Below, piece after piece: positions 1-8,535 of a stretch of DNA of 64,000 bases. Positions within the stretch are counted from its first letter, which is position 1. Every line of letters starts with the position of its first letter. The position numbers and the translations under genes are program-made. The notes below the pieces were generated by a model. The model did no database searches. It saw only the letters and a list, made by a program, of their open reading frames with translations, and had not been told where the DNA came from. Origin of the DNA: Paractinoplanes ferrugineus (GTDB lineage: Bacteria; Actinomycetota; Actinomycetes; Mycobacteriales; Micromonosporaceae); assembly GCF_016862195.1 (NCBI RefSeq), contig NZ_BOMM01000065.1, positions 44,637-108,636 of the forward strand, written 5' to 3'.

Positions 1-387
1 CGCCACCGAGCCGAGGGCCTGGAACCCGACCTGGCAGGAGCGGCCGGCCGAGCTGAGCGCGGCGGTCAGGGTGCGGTGCGCGGCCACCGACGCCACCGGC
101 GGTTTCTCGAGCAGCAGATCACAGCCGGCGGCGATCGCGTCGAGGGCGATCGGCAGGTGGGTGTGCGGCGGGGTGCAGATCACGACCACGTCGGGGGCGG
201 TCTCGGCGAGCAGGTCGCGGTGGTCGGTGAAGGTCCGGACCCCGGCGGGTACGGGCGGGTCCGGCTCGAGCGGCCGGATGTCGGAGAGCGCCCCGAGGCG
301 TACGCGACCCGCCGCCGCCAGCTCGCCGATGTGCCGCCGGTGCCACCGCCCGTGGCCGTTCGCCCCGATGAGCGCCACGTCCGTCAC
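1..387 (-). CDS. Gfo/Idh/MocA-family oxidoreductase, N-terminal part (runs off window)
   Basis: This is the amino-terminal 129 residues of an NAD(P)-dependent sugar or inositol dehydrogenase-like protein; the rest lies beyond the left edge. Read from a GTG at 387, it begins VTDVALIGANGHGRWH, a Rossmann nucleotide-binding start. It continues through VVICTPPHTHLPIAIDA and CDLLLEKPPVAS, the Glu-Lys-Pro region typical of the family. The GTG overlaps the TGA of the upstream reductase gene by four bases, so translation is probably coupled. It is the fifth gene of the left-reading uronate operon, which therefore continues outside the window. The substrate cannot be read from this fragment. Confidence 0.8.
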   Translation of the reverse strand, partial: MTDVALIGANGHGRWHRRHIGELAAAGRVRLGALSDIRPLEPDPPVPAGVRTFTDHRDLLAETAPDVVVICTPPHTHLPIALDAIAAGCDLLLEKPPVASVAAHRTLTAALSSAGRSCQVGFQALGSVA

Positions 388-1847
388 CGAACACCTGCCA
401 GGGTCGCTTCCACGCCGTGTTTGTCCAGGTCGGTCAGCCATTCGACGAGCAGCTGACGGATCGTCTCGTCGGCGGCCAGTTCCGGCGAGAAGATCGTGTC
501 GAGACCGAGCAGCGCGTCGACCGTGCCGGCCGGGGTGGGTTCGGCGGCGGCGAGCCGCTGCCGGATGCGGTCGGCCAGCGGGTCGTCGAGGGGCAGCGGC
601 CGGCCGTCGTCGGTGGTGCCCCGGGCGAACCGCATCCACGCGGCCACCACCAGGGCGCCCCAGCGCGGGGTGCCGCCGGCCCGGCGCCGGTCGAGGATGG
701 TGTGCAGGACCCGCTGCGGCAGTTTCTGCGATCCGTCCATCGCGACCTGCACGGTGCGGTGCCCGATGGCCGGGTTGGCGAAGCGGCGCAGCACCTGCTC
801 GCCGTACTCGACAGTGGTGATGCCGGCGGGCGGGTCGAAGCTGGGCGCGATGTCCTCGGCGAGGAACCGCACCATCGCGTCGCGCATGCCGGGCACGGCG
901 AGCGCCTCGAAGATCGTCTCCTGGCCGGCGACCGCCCCGAGGTAGGCGACGGCCGAGTGCACCCCGTTGAGAGCGCGCAGCTTGAGCCGCTCCCACGGCC
1001 GCGGGTCGTCGGTCATCACCGCCCCGGCCCGGTCCCAGGCCGGGCGCCCGGCCGGGAAGTTGTCCTCGATGACCCACTGCATGTACGGCTCACCGTGCAC
1101 GCCCGCCTCGTCACGCACGCCGAGCTGCTCGGCGGCGACGGCCAGGGTCTCGGCGGTGCTGGCCGGGACGATCCGGTCGACCATGGTGCCGGGGAACGTC
1201 ACGTTGTCGCGTACCCAGTCGGTGTGCCCGGTCGCGGTCGCCAGCGAGCCGATCAGCCCGCCCAGCCGGTGGCCGTTGGCCGGCAGGTTGTCGCAGCTCA
1301 CCAGGGCGATCGGCCCGCCGTCAGCGCGGCGGCGAGCGGCCAGGCCACGGATCAGCAGGCCGGGGACGGTGCGCGGATCGCGATCGGTCTCGAGGTCACC
1401 GCGCAGCTCGTCGTCGAGCAGCAGCCGGCCGGTGGCCGGGTCGAGGTGGTAACCCTTCTCGGTCACGCAGAGGGTGACGATCTTGATGTTCGGTTCCGCG
1501 ATCAGCGCCACCACGGCGGCCGGGTCGGCGGCGGCGTGGCGCAGTCCGGCGAGAGCGGCGACCACCCGGGTGGACCGCTCGCCCGCCCCGAGGGTGGTGA
1601 CGCTGAACAGGCCGTCCTGGGCCCGGAGCTGGTCGACGACGGTGGCCGAGCGGGGGCCGACGCCCACGATGCCCCAGTCGCCGCCGGCCGCGGCCATCGC
1701 GTCCTCGGTGAAGACGGCCTGGTGGGCCCGGAAGAAGGCACCCACGCCGAGGTGGACGATGCCGGCCCCGGCCGCGCCGGGGGTGATGCGCGGGCGGGCG
1801 GCCGCGGGGACGCGGCCGAGGGTGGCCAGCCCCAGGCGGTCGCTCAT
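384..1847 (-). CDS. mannitol dehydrogenase-family polyol/uronate reductase (fructuronate or tagaturonate reductase-like)
   Basis: A 487-residue member of the long-chain mannitol dehydrogenase family, which interconverts ketoses or keto-uronates and polyols or aldonates with NAD(H). The Rossmann start is around residues 30-44 (VHLGVGAFFRAHQA). The family catalytic signature K-x4-N-x2-H is K289, N294 and H297. The ATG at 1847 overlaps the stop of the enolase-family gene by four bases. Next to a uronate isomerase, the best guess is fructuronate or tagaturonate reduction (UxuB/UxaB role); mannitol or arabinitol dehydrogenase is the alternative, and sequence alone does not settle it. Confidence 0.85.
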   Translation of the reverse strand: MSDRLGLATLGRVPAAARPRITPGAAGAGIVHLGVGAFFRAHQAVFTEDAMAAAGGDWGIVGVGPRSATVVDQLRAQDGLFSVTTLGAGERSTRVVAALAGLRHAAADPAAVVALIAEPNIKIVTLCVTEKGYHLDPATGRLLLDDELRGDLETDRDPRTVPGLLIRGLAARRRADGGPIALVSCDNLPANGHRLGGLIGSLATATGHTDWVRDNVTFPGTMVDRIVPASTAETLAVAAEQLGVRDEAGVHGEPYMQWVIEDNFPAGRPAWDRAGAVMTDDPRPWERLKLRALNGVHSAVAYLGAVAGQETIFEALAVPGMRDAMVRFLAEDIAPSFDPPAGITTVEYGEQVLRRFANPAIGHRTVQVAMDGSQKLPQRVLHTILDRRRAGGTPRWGALVVAAWMRFARGTTDDGRPLPLDDPLADRIRQRLAAAEPTPAGTVDALLGLDTIFSPELAADETIRQLLVEWLTDLDKHGVEATLAGVR

Positions 1848-3124
1848 CGCCACACCGGCCCCTGCGGGAAGGAGTACTCGGCGATCGACTCGGCCCGCAG
1901 GTCCGAGCTGTAGCCGGGCGCTTGCGGCACGAGGTAGCGGCCGTTGTTGGTCCGTACCGGGTCGGTGAAGTGCTCGTGCAGGTGATCGACGTATTCGACC
2001 ATGCGGCCGTCGAGGGACGTGCCGACCCGCAGGTAGTCGAAGATGGCCACGTGCTGGACCAGCTCGCACAGGCCGACCCCGCCGGAGTGCGGGCAGACCG
2101 GCACCCCGAACCTGGCCGCCAGCAGCAGCTCGGCGAGCACCTCGGGCACCCCGGCCACCCGGCACGCGTCGACCTGCATCACCCGGATGGCGTCGGCCTG
2201 CAGCAGCTGCTTGAAGATGACCCGGTTGGCGGCGACCTCGCCGGTGGCGACCCGCACCGGCGCGACCGCCTGCTGGATGCGGGCGTGCCCGAGGATGTCG
2301 TCGGGGTGGGTGGGCTCCTCGATCCAGTAGGGATCGAAATCGGCCAGCCGGGCCATGTTGTCGATGGCCTCGCCGACCCCCCAGATCTGGTTGGCGTCCA
2401 TCATCAGCAGCGCGTCCGGCCCGATCTCCGCGCGGATGATCCCGGCCCGCCGGACGTCGTCCTCGATCGGGCCGCCGACCTTCATCTTCATGGCCCGCCA
2501 GCCCTGCGCGTACGCCTCGCGGGTCAGCGCCCGCACCTTCTCGTCGGGGTACCCGAGCCACCCCACGCTCGTGGTGTACGACGGGAAGCCGTCCTCGCTG
2601 ATCGCCGCGAGCCGGTCGGCGAGGCCGTCGCGACCCTTGTCGAGGATGGCGGCGGCCTCGTCCGGGGTGAGGGCGTCGTCGATGTGCCGGAAGTCGACGC
2701 AGGCGATCAGCTCGGCGGTCGGCATCTCGGCCAGCAGCCGCCACATCGGCTTGCCCTCGACCTTGGCCCGCAGGTCCCAGACGGCGTTGACGATCGCGCC
2801 GGTGGCCATGTGCAGGGCGCCCTTCTCCGGGCCGAGCCAGCGCAGCTGCACGTCGGCGGTGAGATCGCGCACGAAGTCGACGCTGAAACAGTCGGCCAGG
2901 CTCCGGCCCTCGACGTGGTGGGCGAGGGCCCGGACGGCCGCGCAGGTGATCTCGTTGCCGCGGCCGTTGGTGAAGGTGAACCCGGTGCCGGTGTGCGGGC
3001 CGTCGGTGGTCAGCTCGACGTAGGTGGCGGAGTAGTCGCCCTTGTTTATCGAGTCGGATCCGTCGCCGGTGGCCGCGGTCGGGAAGCGTACGTCATGGAC
3101 CCGGAGGCTGTTGATCTTGGTCAT
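1844..3124 (-). CDS. L-fuconate dehydratase-type enolase superfamily enzyme
   Basis: A 426-residue mandelate racemase/enolase superfamily acid-sugar dehydratase, closest in character to L-fuconate dehydratase. The FucD-like blocks are GFTFTNGRGNE (48-58), QLRWLGPEKG (93-102) and SVGWLGY (186-192). The catalytic K-x-K is K213/K215. Metal ligands are D243, E269 and E296, and the D319/H346 pair (QVDA, CPHSGG) forms the general base dyad. The product would be a 2-keto-3-deoxy acid sugar. It sits between uxaC and a mannitol dehydrogenase-family gene with four-base overlaps on both sides. In this setting it may dehydrate the aldonate made by the neighbouring reductase; that role is inferred. Confidence 0.85.
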   Translation of the reverse strand: MTKINSLRVHDVRFPTAATGDGSDSINKGDYSATYVELTTDGPHTGTGFTFTNGRGNEITCAAVRALAHHVEGRSLADCFSVDFVRDLTADVQLRWLGPEKGALHMATGAIVNAVWDLRAKVEGKPMWRLLAEMPTAELIACVDFRHIDDALTPDEAAAILDKGRDGLADRLAAISEDGFPSYTTSVGWLGYPDEKVRALTREAYAQGWRAMKMKVGGPIEDDVRRAGIIRAEIGPDALLMMDANQIWGVGEAIDNMARLADFDPYWIEEPTHPDDILGHARIQQAVAPVRVATGEVAANRVIFKQLLQADAIRVMQVDACRVAGVPEVLAELLLAARFGVPVCPHSGGVGLCELVQHVAIFDYLRVGTSLDGRMVEYVDHLHEHFTDPVRTNNGRYLVPQAPGYSSDLRAESIAEYSFPQGPVWR

Positions 3125-4539
3125 TTGGTGTTCCCGTCGAGCTTGAAGATGCGCTTCGGCAGGTGATAGGCGAGGTCGGCCATGGTCTCGGCGGCCTCGT
3201 CCATCGGCAGTCGGTCCTGCGCGACGAGCGACGCGAGGTAGGCGGCGTCGGAGCGGCGGGCGACGCTGTGCCGCACCGGGATCGAGCAGAACGCGCGGGT
3301 GTCGTCGACGAACCCGGCGGTGTTGTAGAAGCCGGCCGCGTCGGTGACCGCCTCCCGGAACCGGCGCATCGCGTCCGGCGTGTCGAGGAACCACCACGGC
3401 GCGCCCAGGAACATCGCGGGATAACCGCCCGCGAGCGGGGCCAACTCGCGGCTGAAGGTGTACTCGTCGAGCGTGTAGACCACGATGTGCAGCCGCGACT
3501 CCATGCCGAACTCGTCGAGAAGCGGCCGCAGCGCATGGACATAATCGGTCGCCTGGGGAATATCGCCCCCTACGTCCTTGCCGTGCGAGGCATAGAGCTT
3601 GCGGTTGTGGTCGCGGTTCGCGCCCGGGTGGATCTGCAGGACCAGGCCGTCGTCGAGGGACATCCGGGCGAACTCGACCAGCATGTGCGCGCGGAACGTC
3701 TCGGCGTCCTCCCTGGTGGCGTTGCCCTGGAGCCCGCGCTGGTAGACGGCGGCGGCCTCGGCCGGCGTCAGCTTGAGTGTCCGGGCCGTCGGGTGACCAT
3801 GGTCGGTGCAGGTGGTGCCGGCGGCGATGAACGCTTCCCGCCTTTTCCGGAGCGCCTCGATATATCCGGCATAGGTCTCGACATCTGACCCGGAGATCGC
3901 GCCGAGCTTGCCGATCTCGTCGCGCCAGTCCTCGCGGTCCATGTCGACCACGTTGTCCGGCCGGAACGTGGAGATCACCCGGCCGTCCGGGCCGCCCCAG
4001 CCGTCCGCGGCCAGCTTCGCGTGCTGGGCGAGGTCGTCGGTGGGCGATTCGGTGGTGGCCAGCACCTCGATGCCGAACCGCTCGAACAGCGCCCGCGGCC
4101 GGAAGCCGGGCTCGGCCAGTCGGGCCGCGATGGCGTCGTACACCTCGTCGGCGGTCTCCCGGCGGAGCGGCGTCTCGACCCCGAACACGGTGCGGAACGT
4201 CTGCTCCAGCCACAGCCGCGACGGGGTGCCGCGGAACAGGTGCCAGTTCTCCGCGAGCAGCCGCCAGATCGCCCGGGGGTCGCTCTCCACCTCGCCGCCG
4301 TCGCGCCGCGGCACCCCGAGCCGGGACGGCGGGATGCCCTGGCTGAGCAGCATCCGGGTGACGTAGTGGTCGGGCACGATCAGCAGCCGGGCCGGATCGG
4401 GGAACGGGTCGTCGTCGGCGAGCAGGCGGGGATCGACATGGCCATGCGGCGAGAGCAGCGGCATGTCGCGCACGGCTTCGAAGAGCTCGCGGGCGATGCC
4501 GGCCTGACGCCGGTCGATGGCGAACGTCGGTTCGGACAC
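3121..4539 (-). CDS. uxaC: glucuronate/galacturonate isomerase
   Basis: A 472-residue uronate isomerase of the amidohydrolase superfamily, converting D-glucuronate to D-fructuronate or D-galacturonate to D-tagaturonate. The metal-binding LLSPHGHVDPRLL (H32, H34) stands at the amino end, and LQIHPGANRDHNRKLY and GAPWWFLDTPDAMRRFREAV are family blocks. Length matches UxaC. GTG 4539 was preferred over GTG 4545 because a GAGG lies just upstream; either gives almost the same protein. The stop overlaps the next ATG (ATGA). It is the second gene of the left-reading operon. Confidence 0.92.
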   Translation of the reverse strand: MSEPTFAIDRRQAGIARELFEAVRDMPLLSPHGHVDPRLLADDDPFPDPARLLIVPDHYVTRMLLSQGIPPSRLGVPRRDGGEVESDPRAIWRLLAENWHLFRGTPSRLWLEQTFRTVFGVETPLRRETADEVYDAIAARLAEPGFRPRALFERFGIEVLATTESPTDDLAQHAKLAADGWGGPDGRVISTFRPDNVVDMDREDWRDEIGKLGAISGSDVETYAGYIEALRKRREAFIAAGTTCTDHGHPTARTLKLTPAEAAAVYQRGLQGNATREDAETFRAHMLVEFARMSLDDGLVLQIHPGANRDHNRKLYASHGKDVGGDIPQATDYVHALRPLLDEFGMESRLHIVVYTLDEYTFSRELAPLAGGYPAMFLGAPWWFLDTPDAMRRFREAVTDAAGFYNTAGFVDDTRAFCSIPVRHSVARRSDAAYLASLVAQDRLPMDEAAETMADLAYHLPKRIFKLDGNTK

Positions 4540-4553
4540 GGTCACCTCGGTAA

Positions 4554-5864
4554 TCAGTTCAGGTCGAGCAGGTCGGAGACCCGTACCGGCTCGGCGGTCT
4601 GCAGGGAGCGGTTGGCGGCCAGGCCGGTGAGCAGCGCCAGGGCGCCGTCGCGGGCGGTCGCGGAACGGTTCATCGGGTCGGTGTGCCCGCCGAGCAGGAC
4701 GGCGGTCATGCGGCGGTCGGCCCCGCCGTGCCCGGCCCGGCTGTGCGGCTGGAGTTCGACCTTGTACGGCGGGGCCCAGAACGGCCGGATCGTCAGGGTG
4801 ACGCCGCCCTGCTCGACGGCCTCGGTGACGCCGTGCACGGACGCGCCCTTGAGCTCGCCGGCCGCGGCCGGGCTGACGTGGTCGGACTCGACCACCTCGA
4901 GCTCCAGCCGTCCCCGGCTGCCGTTGACCATGAGCCGGTAGCCCTCCCACGGCGCGTACGCGGTGAGGTGGTAGGTCATTCGCGCCCCCGTGTCGTAACG
5001 GACGAGCACCGACAGGTCGTCCTCGATCGTCACGCCGGGTGCGAAGACGTTGCGGTCGCGCAGGTAGCCGTCCTCGCCCTCGGCATCGAGATAGAGCTCC
5101 TTGAGCCGGGGGTTGGCCGCCAGGTCGAGCGCGAACGGGTCGTCCCTGGCCTGCGCACTGCCGTGGGCCCGGTCGTAGTCCCGCGCATACCCGAAACGCC
5201 GCCCGTTATCACCGTAGAAGAAGAGCCGGCCGGACGCGTACACCTCCGCCGGTTCCGCCCCCAGCCACCAGTTGACCAGGTCGAAGTGGTGACCGGACTT
5301 GTGCACGAGCAGCCCCCCGGAGTTGGCTTTGTCACGGTGCCAGCGCCGGAAGTAGTCGGCGCCGTGCCGGATGTCGAGCAGCCACTCGAAGTGCACCGAG
5401 CCGACCTCGCCGATCTCGCCGCCGGCCAGCAGCGTGCGCACCATCTCGTGCACCGGGTTGTACCGGTAGTTGAACGAGACCTGCACCTTCCGGCCGGACC
5501 TGCGCTGGGCCTCGAGGATGCGCCGGGCGCTCTCGGCGTCGACCGTCATCGGTTTCTCGGTGATCACGTCGCAACCGGCGTCGAGGGCGGTGATCAGGTG
5601 CTCGGCGTGGGTGCTGTCCATGCTGGTGACGATCACCTCGTCGACGCGTTCGGCCTTGATCAGGTCGGCCAGCCGGCTCGCCTCGTAGGTGGGCACCGCG
5701 GCCGCTCCGAGCCAGCGGTTGTGCGCGTCCATCCGGGCCTGGTTGACGTCGGCCAGCGCCACCAGCGTGGTGGTGTCCGCGTGGTCCTCGGTGATCGCGC
5801 GGACGAACATCTCAGCGCGGGCGCCGGCACCGACGAGCGCGATGCGGCGGCGTTCTCGTGGCAT
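4554..5864 (-). CDS. Gfo/Idh/MocA-family oxidoreductase
   Basis: A 436-residue NAD(P)-dependent oxidoreductase and first gene of the left-reading uronate operon. The Rossmann motif VGAGARAE is at residues 11-18 and the family EKP (103-105) follows. The carboxy half carries the usual sheet domain, with HKSGHHFDLVNWWLGA as the substrate-side His block. ATG 5864 is chosen because GGGAGG lies eight bases upstream; an upstream GTG would only add a Pro-rich stretch. The leader contains a perfect 8-bp hairpin (5883-5901) just before the ribosome site. Likely oxidises a sugar, uronate or glycoside; exact substrate unknown. Confidence 0.85.
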   Translation of the reverse strand: MPRERRRIALVGAGARAEMFVRAITEDHADTTTLVALADVNQARMDAHNRWLGAAAVPTYEASRLADLIKAERVDEVIVTSMDSTHAEHLITALDAGCDVITEKPMTVDAESARRILEAQRRSGRKVQVSFNYRYNPVHEMVRTLLAGGEIGEVGSVHFEWLLDIRHGADYFRRWHRDKANSGGLLVHKSGHHFDLVNWWLGAEPAEVYASGRLFFYGDNGRRFGYARDYDRAHGSAQARDDPFALDLAANPRLKELYLDAEGEDGYLRDRNVFAPGVTIEDDLSVLVRYDTGARMTYHLTAYAPWEGYRLMVNGSRGRLELEVVESDHVSPAAAGELKGASVHGVTEAVEQGGVTLTIRPFWAPPYKVELQPHSRAGHGGADRRMTAVLLGGHTDPMNRSATARDGALALLTGLAANRSLQTAEPVRVSDLLDLN

Positions 5865-5882
5865 GGAGCCCTCCCGGACCGG

Positions 5883-5901
5883 CGCCGGCCAGTGGCCGGC
5901 G
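5883..5901 (-). promoter_or_regulatory. leader hairpin before the uronate operon
   Basis: CGCCGGCC and GGCCGGCG form a perfect 8-bp stem around a three-base AGT loop, directly upstream of the GGGAGG ribosome site of the 5864 gene. It could modulate translation or mRNA stability; no regulator is implied by sequence alone. Confidence 0.4.
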
Positions 5902-6036
5902 GGCAACAAAGGTTTGCAGCGAAGTTAGGCGGATCGATGCAATGGCGTCAACGGCTCTGGCAATTATCGTCCGTATTTGCCCGATTAAGAGAGCGTTTCA
6001 AGCGCCCGTTCGCAATCTTTATGCAACACAACGACA

Positions 6037-6065
6037 TTGACAGTTGTGCAACCGCTTGCATTAAT
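6037..6065 (+). promoter_or_regulatory. promoter with LacI-type operator in the spacer
   Basis: TTGACA (6037-6042) and ATTAAT (6060-6065) are 17 bp apart and form a good sigma-70-type promoter for the LacI and ABC operon. The 14-bp TGCAACCGCTTGCA (6047-6060) between them fits the LacI/GalR consensus TGnAAnCGnTTnCA. A repressor bound there would block this promoter and could also affect the divergent uronate operon. The natural candidate binder is the LacI protein encoded 74 bases downstream. Confidence 0.75.
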
Positions 6066-6133
6066 TGTGGCTGCAAGTGACCGCTGCCACATGGGCTCGG
6101 TCCAGCTCGATCGTCCACCGGGGAGGCCGGAGC

Positions 6134-7168
6134 GTGTCCGTCACCATTCGCGACGTCGCTCGGGCGTCCGGCGTGCACATCTCCACGGTGTCGCGCACGT
6201 TCTCGGCGCCGCACCTGGTCAACCCGAACACCCGCAGTCGCGTGCTGGCCTGCGCCGAGCAGTTGGGTTACCGGCCCAACCGGGCGGCCCGGGCGCTGAT
6301 CACCGGCCGCACGTACAACATCGGGCTGATCGTGGCGGACATCGCCAACCCGTTCTTCCCCCCGCTCATCAAGGCCGCCGAGAGCCAGGCCCGCAAGCAC
6401 GACCACCACATCTTCGTCGCCGACACCAACGAGGACCCGGCGGTCGAGGAAGAGGTGGTGCGGGCCCTGGCCAAACAGGTCGACGGCGTCCTGCTGTGCA
6501 GTCCGCGGATGAGCAACACGCTCATCGAGCAGCTCAGCCGCGAGGTGCCGCTCGTCGTGGTCAACCGGCAGATCACCGGCATCCCGGCAGTGGTCATGGA
6601 TGTCGCCCAGGGCGCGCGGCTCGCCATCGAGCACCTCACCGCCCGGGGGCACCGCGAGATCGCACTTCTCAGCGGGCCGCGTGGCTCATGGACCAGCCGG
6701 GAGATCCGGCGTTCCGCGACCGCGACGGCCCGAGCCGGCCATGCCGAGCTCACCGTCATCGGGCCCAACCCGCCCACCGAGACCGGCGGCCTGACCGTCG
6801 CCGAGGAGGTGCTGCGGGCCGGGGCCACCGCCGTGCTCGCCTACAACGACCTGATGGCGATCGGCCTCATCGAGGGGCTGCTCTCCGCGGGGGCCCGCGT
6901 CCCCGAGGACGTCAGCGTCATCGGCATCGACGACATCATGCTCAGCCGGCTCACCCGTCCGAAGCTGACCACGGTAGCGACACCCACCGCCGCCGCGGGT
7001 CGGGCGGCCGTCGACATGCTCCTCGCGCATGGCGACGACCGTCGTTCCACCGCACACCTACACCTGCAGACCGAGTTGGTCATTCGCGACTCGACGGGGC
7101 CGGGCCCGGGTCCGCACAGCCCTGCGGACCCGGGCGGCGTGACCGTCCCCGGAGGTGTCGCCTCCTAA
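6134..7168 (+). CDS. LacI-family transcriptional regulator
   Basis: A 344-residue LacI/GalR regulator. The helix-turn-helix is at the amino end (VTIRDVARASGVHISTVSRTF), followed by the hinge helix region (RPNRAARAL) and a periplasmic-binding-protein-like sensor domain (ADIANPFFPPLIKAAE, VLAYNDLMAIGLIEGL, VIGIDDIMLSRLTRP). GTG 6134 is preferred because GGGAGG lies 11-16 bases upstream and the HTH then starts at residue 3. It is the first gene of the transporter operon and faces the uronate catabolic operon. Likely a repressor of both arms, released by a sugar acid or its oligomer; ligand unknown. Confidence 0.92.
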   Translation: MSVTIRDVARASGVHISTVSRTFSAPHLVNPNTRSRVLACAEQLGYRPNRAARALITGRTYNIGLIVADIANPFFPPLIKAAESQARKHDHHIFVADTNEDPAVEEEVVRALAKQVDGVLLCSPRMSNTLIEQLSREVPLVVVNRQITGIPAVVMDVAQGARLAIEHLTARGHREIALLSGPRGSWTSREIRRSATATARAGHAELTVIGPNPPTETGGLTVAEEVLRAGATAVLAYNDLMAIGLIEGLLSAGARVPEDVSVIGIDDIMLSRLTRPKLTTVATPTAAAGRAAVDMLLAHGDDRRSTAHLHLQTELVIRDSTGPGPGPHSPADPGGVTVPGGVAS

Positions 7169-7184
7169 AAAGGAGTCGCACGAC

Positions 7185-8525
7185 ATGGTTCCCTTCCCGA
7201 GGAGCGCCACGCCCGATCAACCTACTCCGGCGCCCCGCACAACCCGCCGCCGCCTGCTCGCCGCCGCCGTAGCGCTGCCCCTGATCCTCGGGGCCGGTGC
7301 CTGTGGCGGCGACGACGACAAGGGCGGTGGCAGCAGCGACAAGGTCGAGCTCTCCATCTTCTGGTGGGGTGCCGACAAACGCGCCGAACTGACCGAGCAG
7401 GCGCTCAACCTCTACACCCAGAAGCACCCGAACGTGACGTTCAAGAAGACCTGGCAGGCCAACCAGGGCTACTTCGACAAGCTGGCCACCCTCACCGCCG
7501 GCGGCAACGCCCCCGACATCTTCCAGATCGACGACAACTACATAGCCGAGTACGCGCAGCGCGGCGTCACCCTGGACCTCCAGTCGGCGGCGGACGGCGG
7601 CAAGATCGACACCACCAAGTTCCCGAAGAGCCTCGTCGAGTACGGCAAGGTCGACGGGAAGCTGGCCGGCGTCGCCATGGGCGAGAACACCCAGGGCCTG
7701 GTCTTCGACAAGACGCTGCTCGACAAGTTCCGGCTGCCCGCCCCGACCACCGGCATGAGCTGGGAAGACTTCATCAAGTGGGCGACCGCCGTGTCGAAGA
7801 CCGCGAAGGTTCCCGGCACCCAGGACGCGAGCGCCGTCTATCAGGCCCTCTGGGTCTACCTCCGGCAGAACGGCAAGGACCTCTACAAGGACAACAAGAT
7901 CGCGTTCGACGAGGCCGACATCACCAAGTGGTTCCAGATGTGGAAGGACGCCCGCGCGGCCGGGGCCACCCCGACACCGGACGTCATCCACGAGGGCAAC
8001 GACTCCAGCGTCAGCAAGCAGCTGGTGGTGACCGGCAAGGCGGACACGTCGTGGGTCTGGGTCAACCAGATGCCCGAACTGAAGAAGAACACCAAGAGCG
8101 AGCTCGGCGTCGTCGCCTACCCCGGTGACCCGAGTGCCCAGTGGGCGCGCGCCTCGATGTACTTCTCCATCTTCAGGGGCACCAAGAAGAAGGACGCCGC
8201 GATCGACGTGGTCAACTTCCTCGCCAACGACCCCGAGGCCGGCAAGATCCTGGGCACCGACCGGGGCCTGCCGCCCAACCTGGACGTGCGCAAGCAGGTC
8301 GCCGCGGGCGTCACCGACGCGAGCATGAAGCAGACCATCGAGGTGCAGAACGAGCTCGGCACCAAGTTCGGGCCGACCTCGCCGGCCGTCCCGCCCAAGG
8401 GTCACAGCAAGGTGAAGACCGAACTTGTCCGGATCGCGGAAGAGGTGACCTTCGGCCGCTCGACCCCCGAGGCGGGCGCCACCGCGTTCGTCACCGCCGC
8501 CAAGGCGGCCATCGGGCAGAGTTAG
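7185..8525 (+). CDS. ABC sugar transporter substrate-binding lipoprotein
   Basis: A 446-residue extracellular solute-binding protein of the family 1 (MalE/UgpB) type. The signal region has an Arg run (TTRRRLLAAA) and a lipobox ending LILGAGAC, so it is probably a lipoprotein; the RRR suggests possible Tat export. The mature part has the usual start KVELSIFWWG, GNAPDIFQIDD, and a conserved domain-crossover region. AAAAGGAG lies 11 bases before the ATG, right after the LacI stop. It feeds sugar to the two permeases downstream. Confidence 0.92.
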   Translation: MVPFPRSATPDQPTPAPRTTRRRLLAAAVALPLILGAGACGGDDDKGGGSSDKVELSIFWWGADKRAELTEQALNLYTQKHPNVTFKKTWQANQGYFDKLATLTAGGNAPDIFQIDDNYIAEYAQRGVTLDLQSAADGGKIDTTKFPKSLVEYGKVDGKLAGVAMGENTQGLVFDKTLLDKFRLPAPTTGMSWEDFIKWATAVSKTAKVPGTQDASAVYQALWVYLRQNGKDLYKDNKIAFDEADITKWFQMWKDARAAGATPTPDVIHEGNDSSVSKQLVVTGKADTSWVWVNQMPELKKNTKSELGVVAYPGDPSAQWARASMYFSIFRGTKKKDAAIDVVNFLANDPEAGKILGTDRGLPPNLDVRKQVAAGVTDASMKQTIEVQNELGTKFGPTSPAVPPKGHSKVKTELVRIAEEVTFGRSTPEAGATAFVTAAKAAIGQS

Positions 8526-8535
8526 GGACCATCTC

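Noticed and set aside
5990..6030. A second LacI-like site (GCGTTTCAAGCGC) in the divergent uronate promoter region
   Set aside because: The halves are not symmetric and the central CG is missing, so it does not meet the operator consensus.
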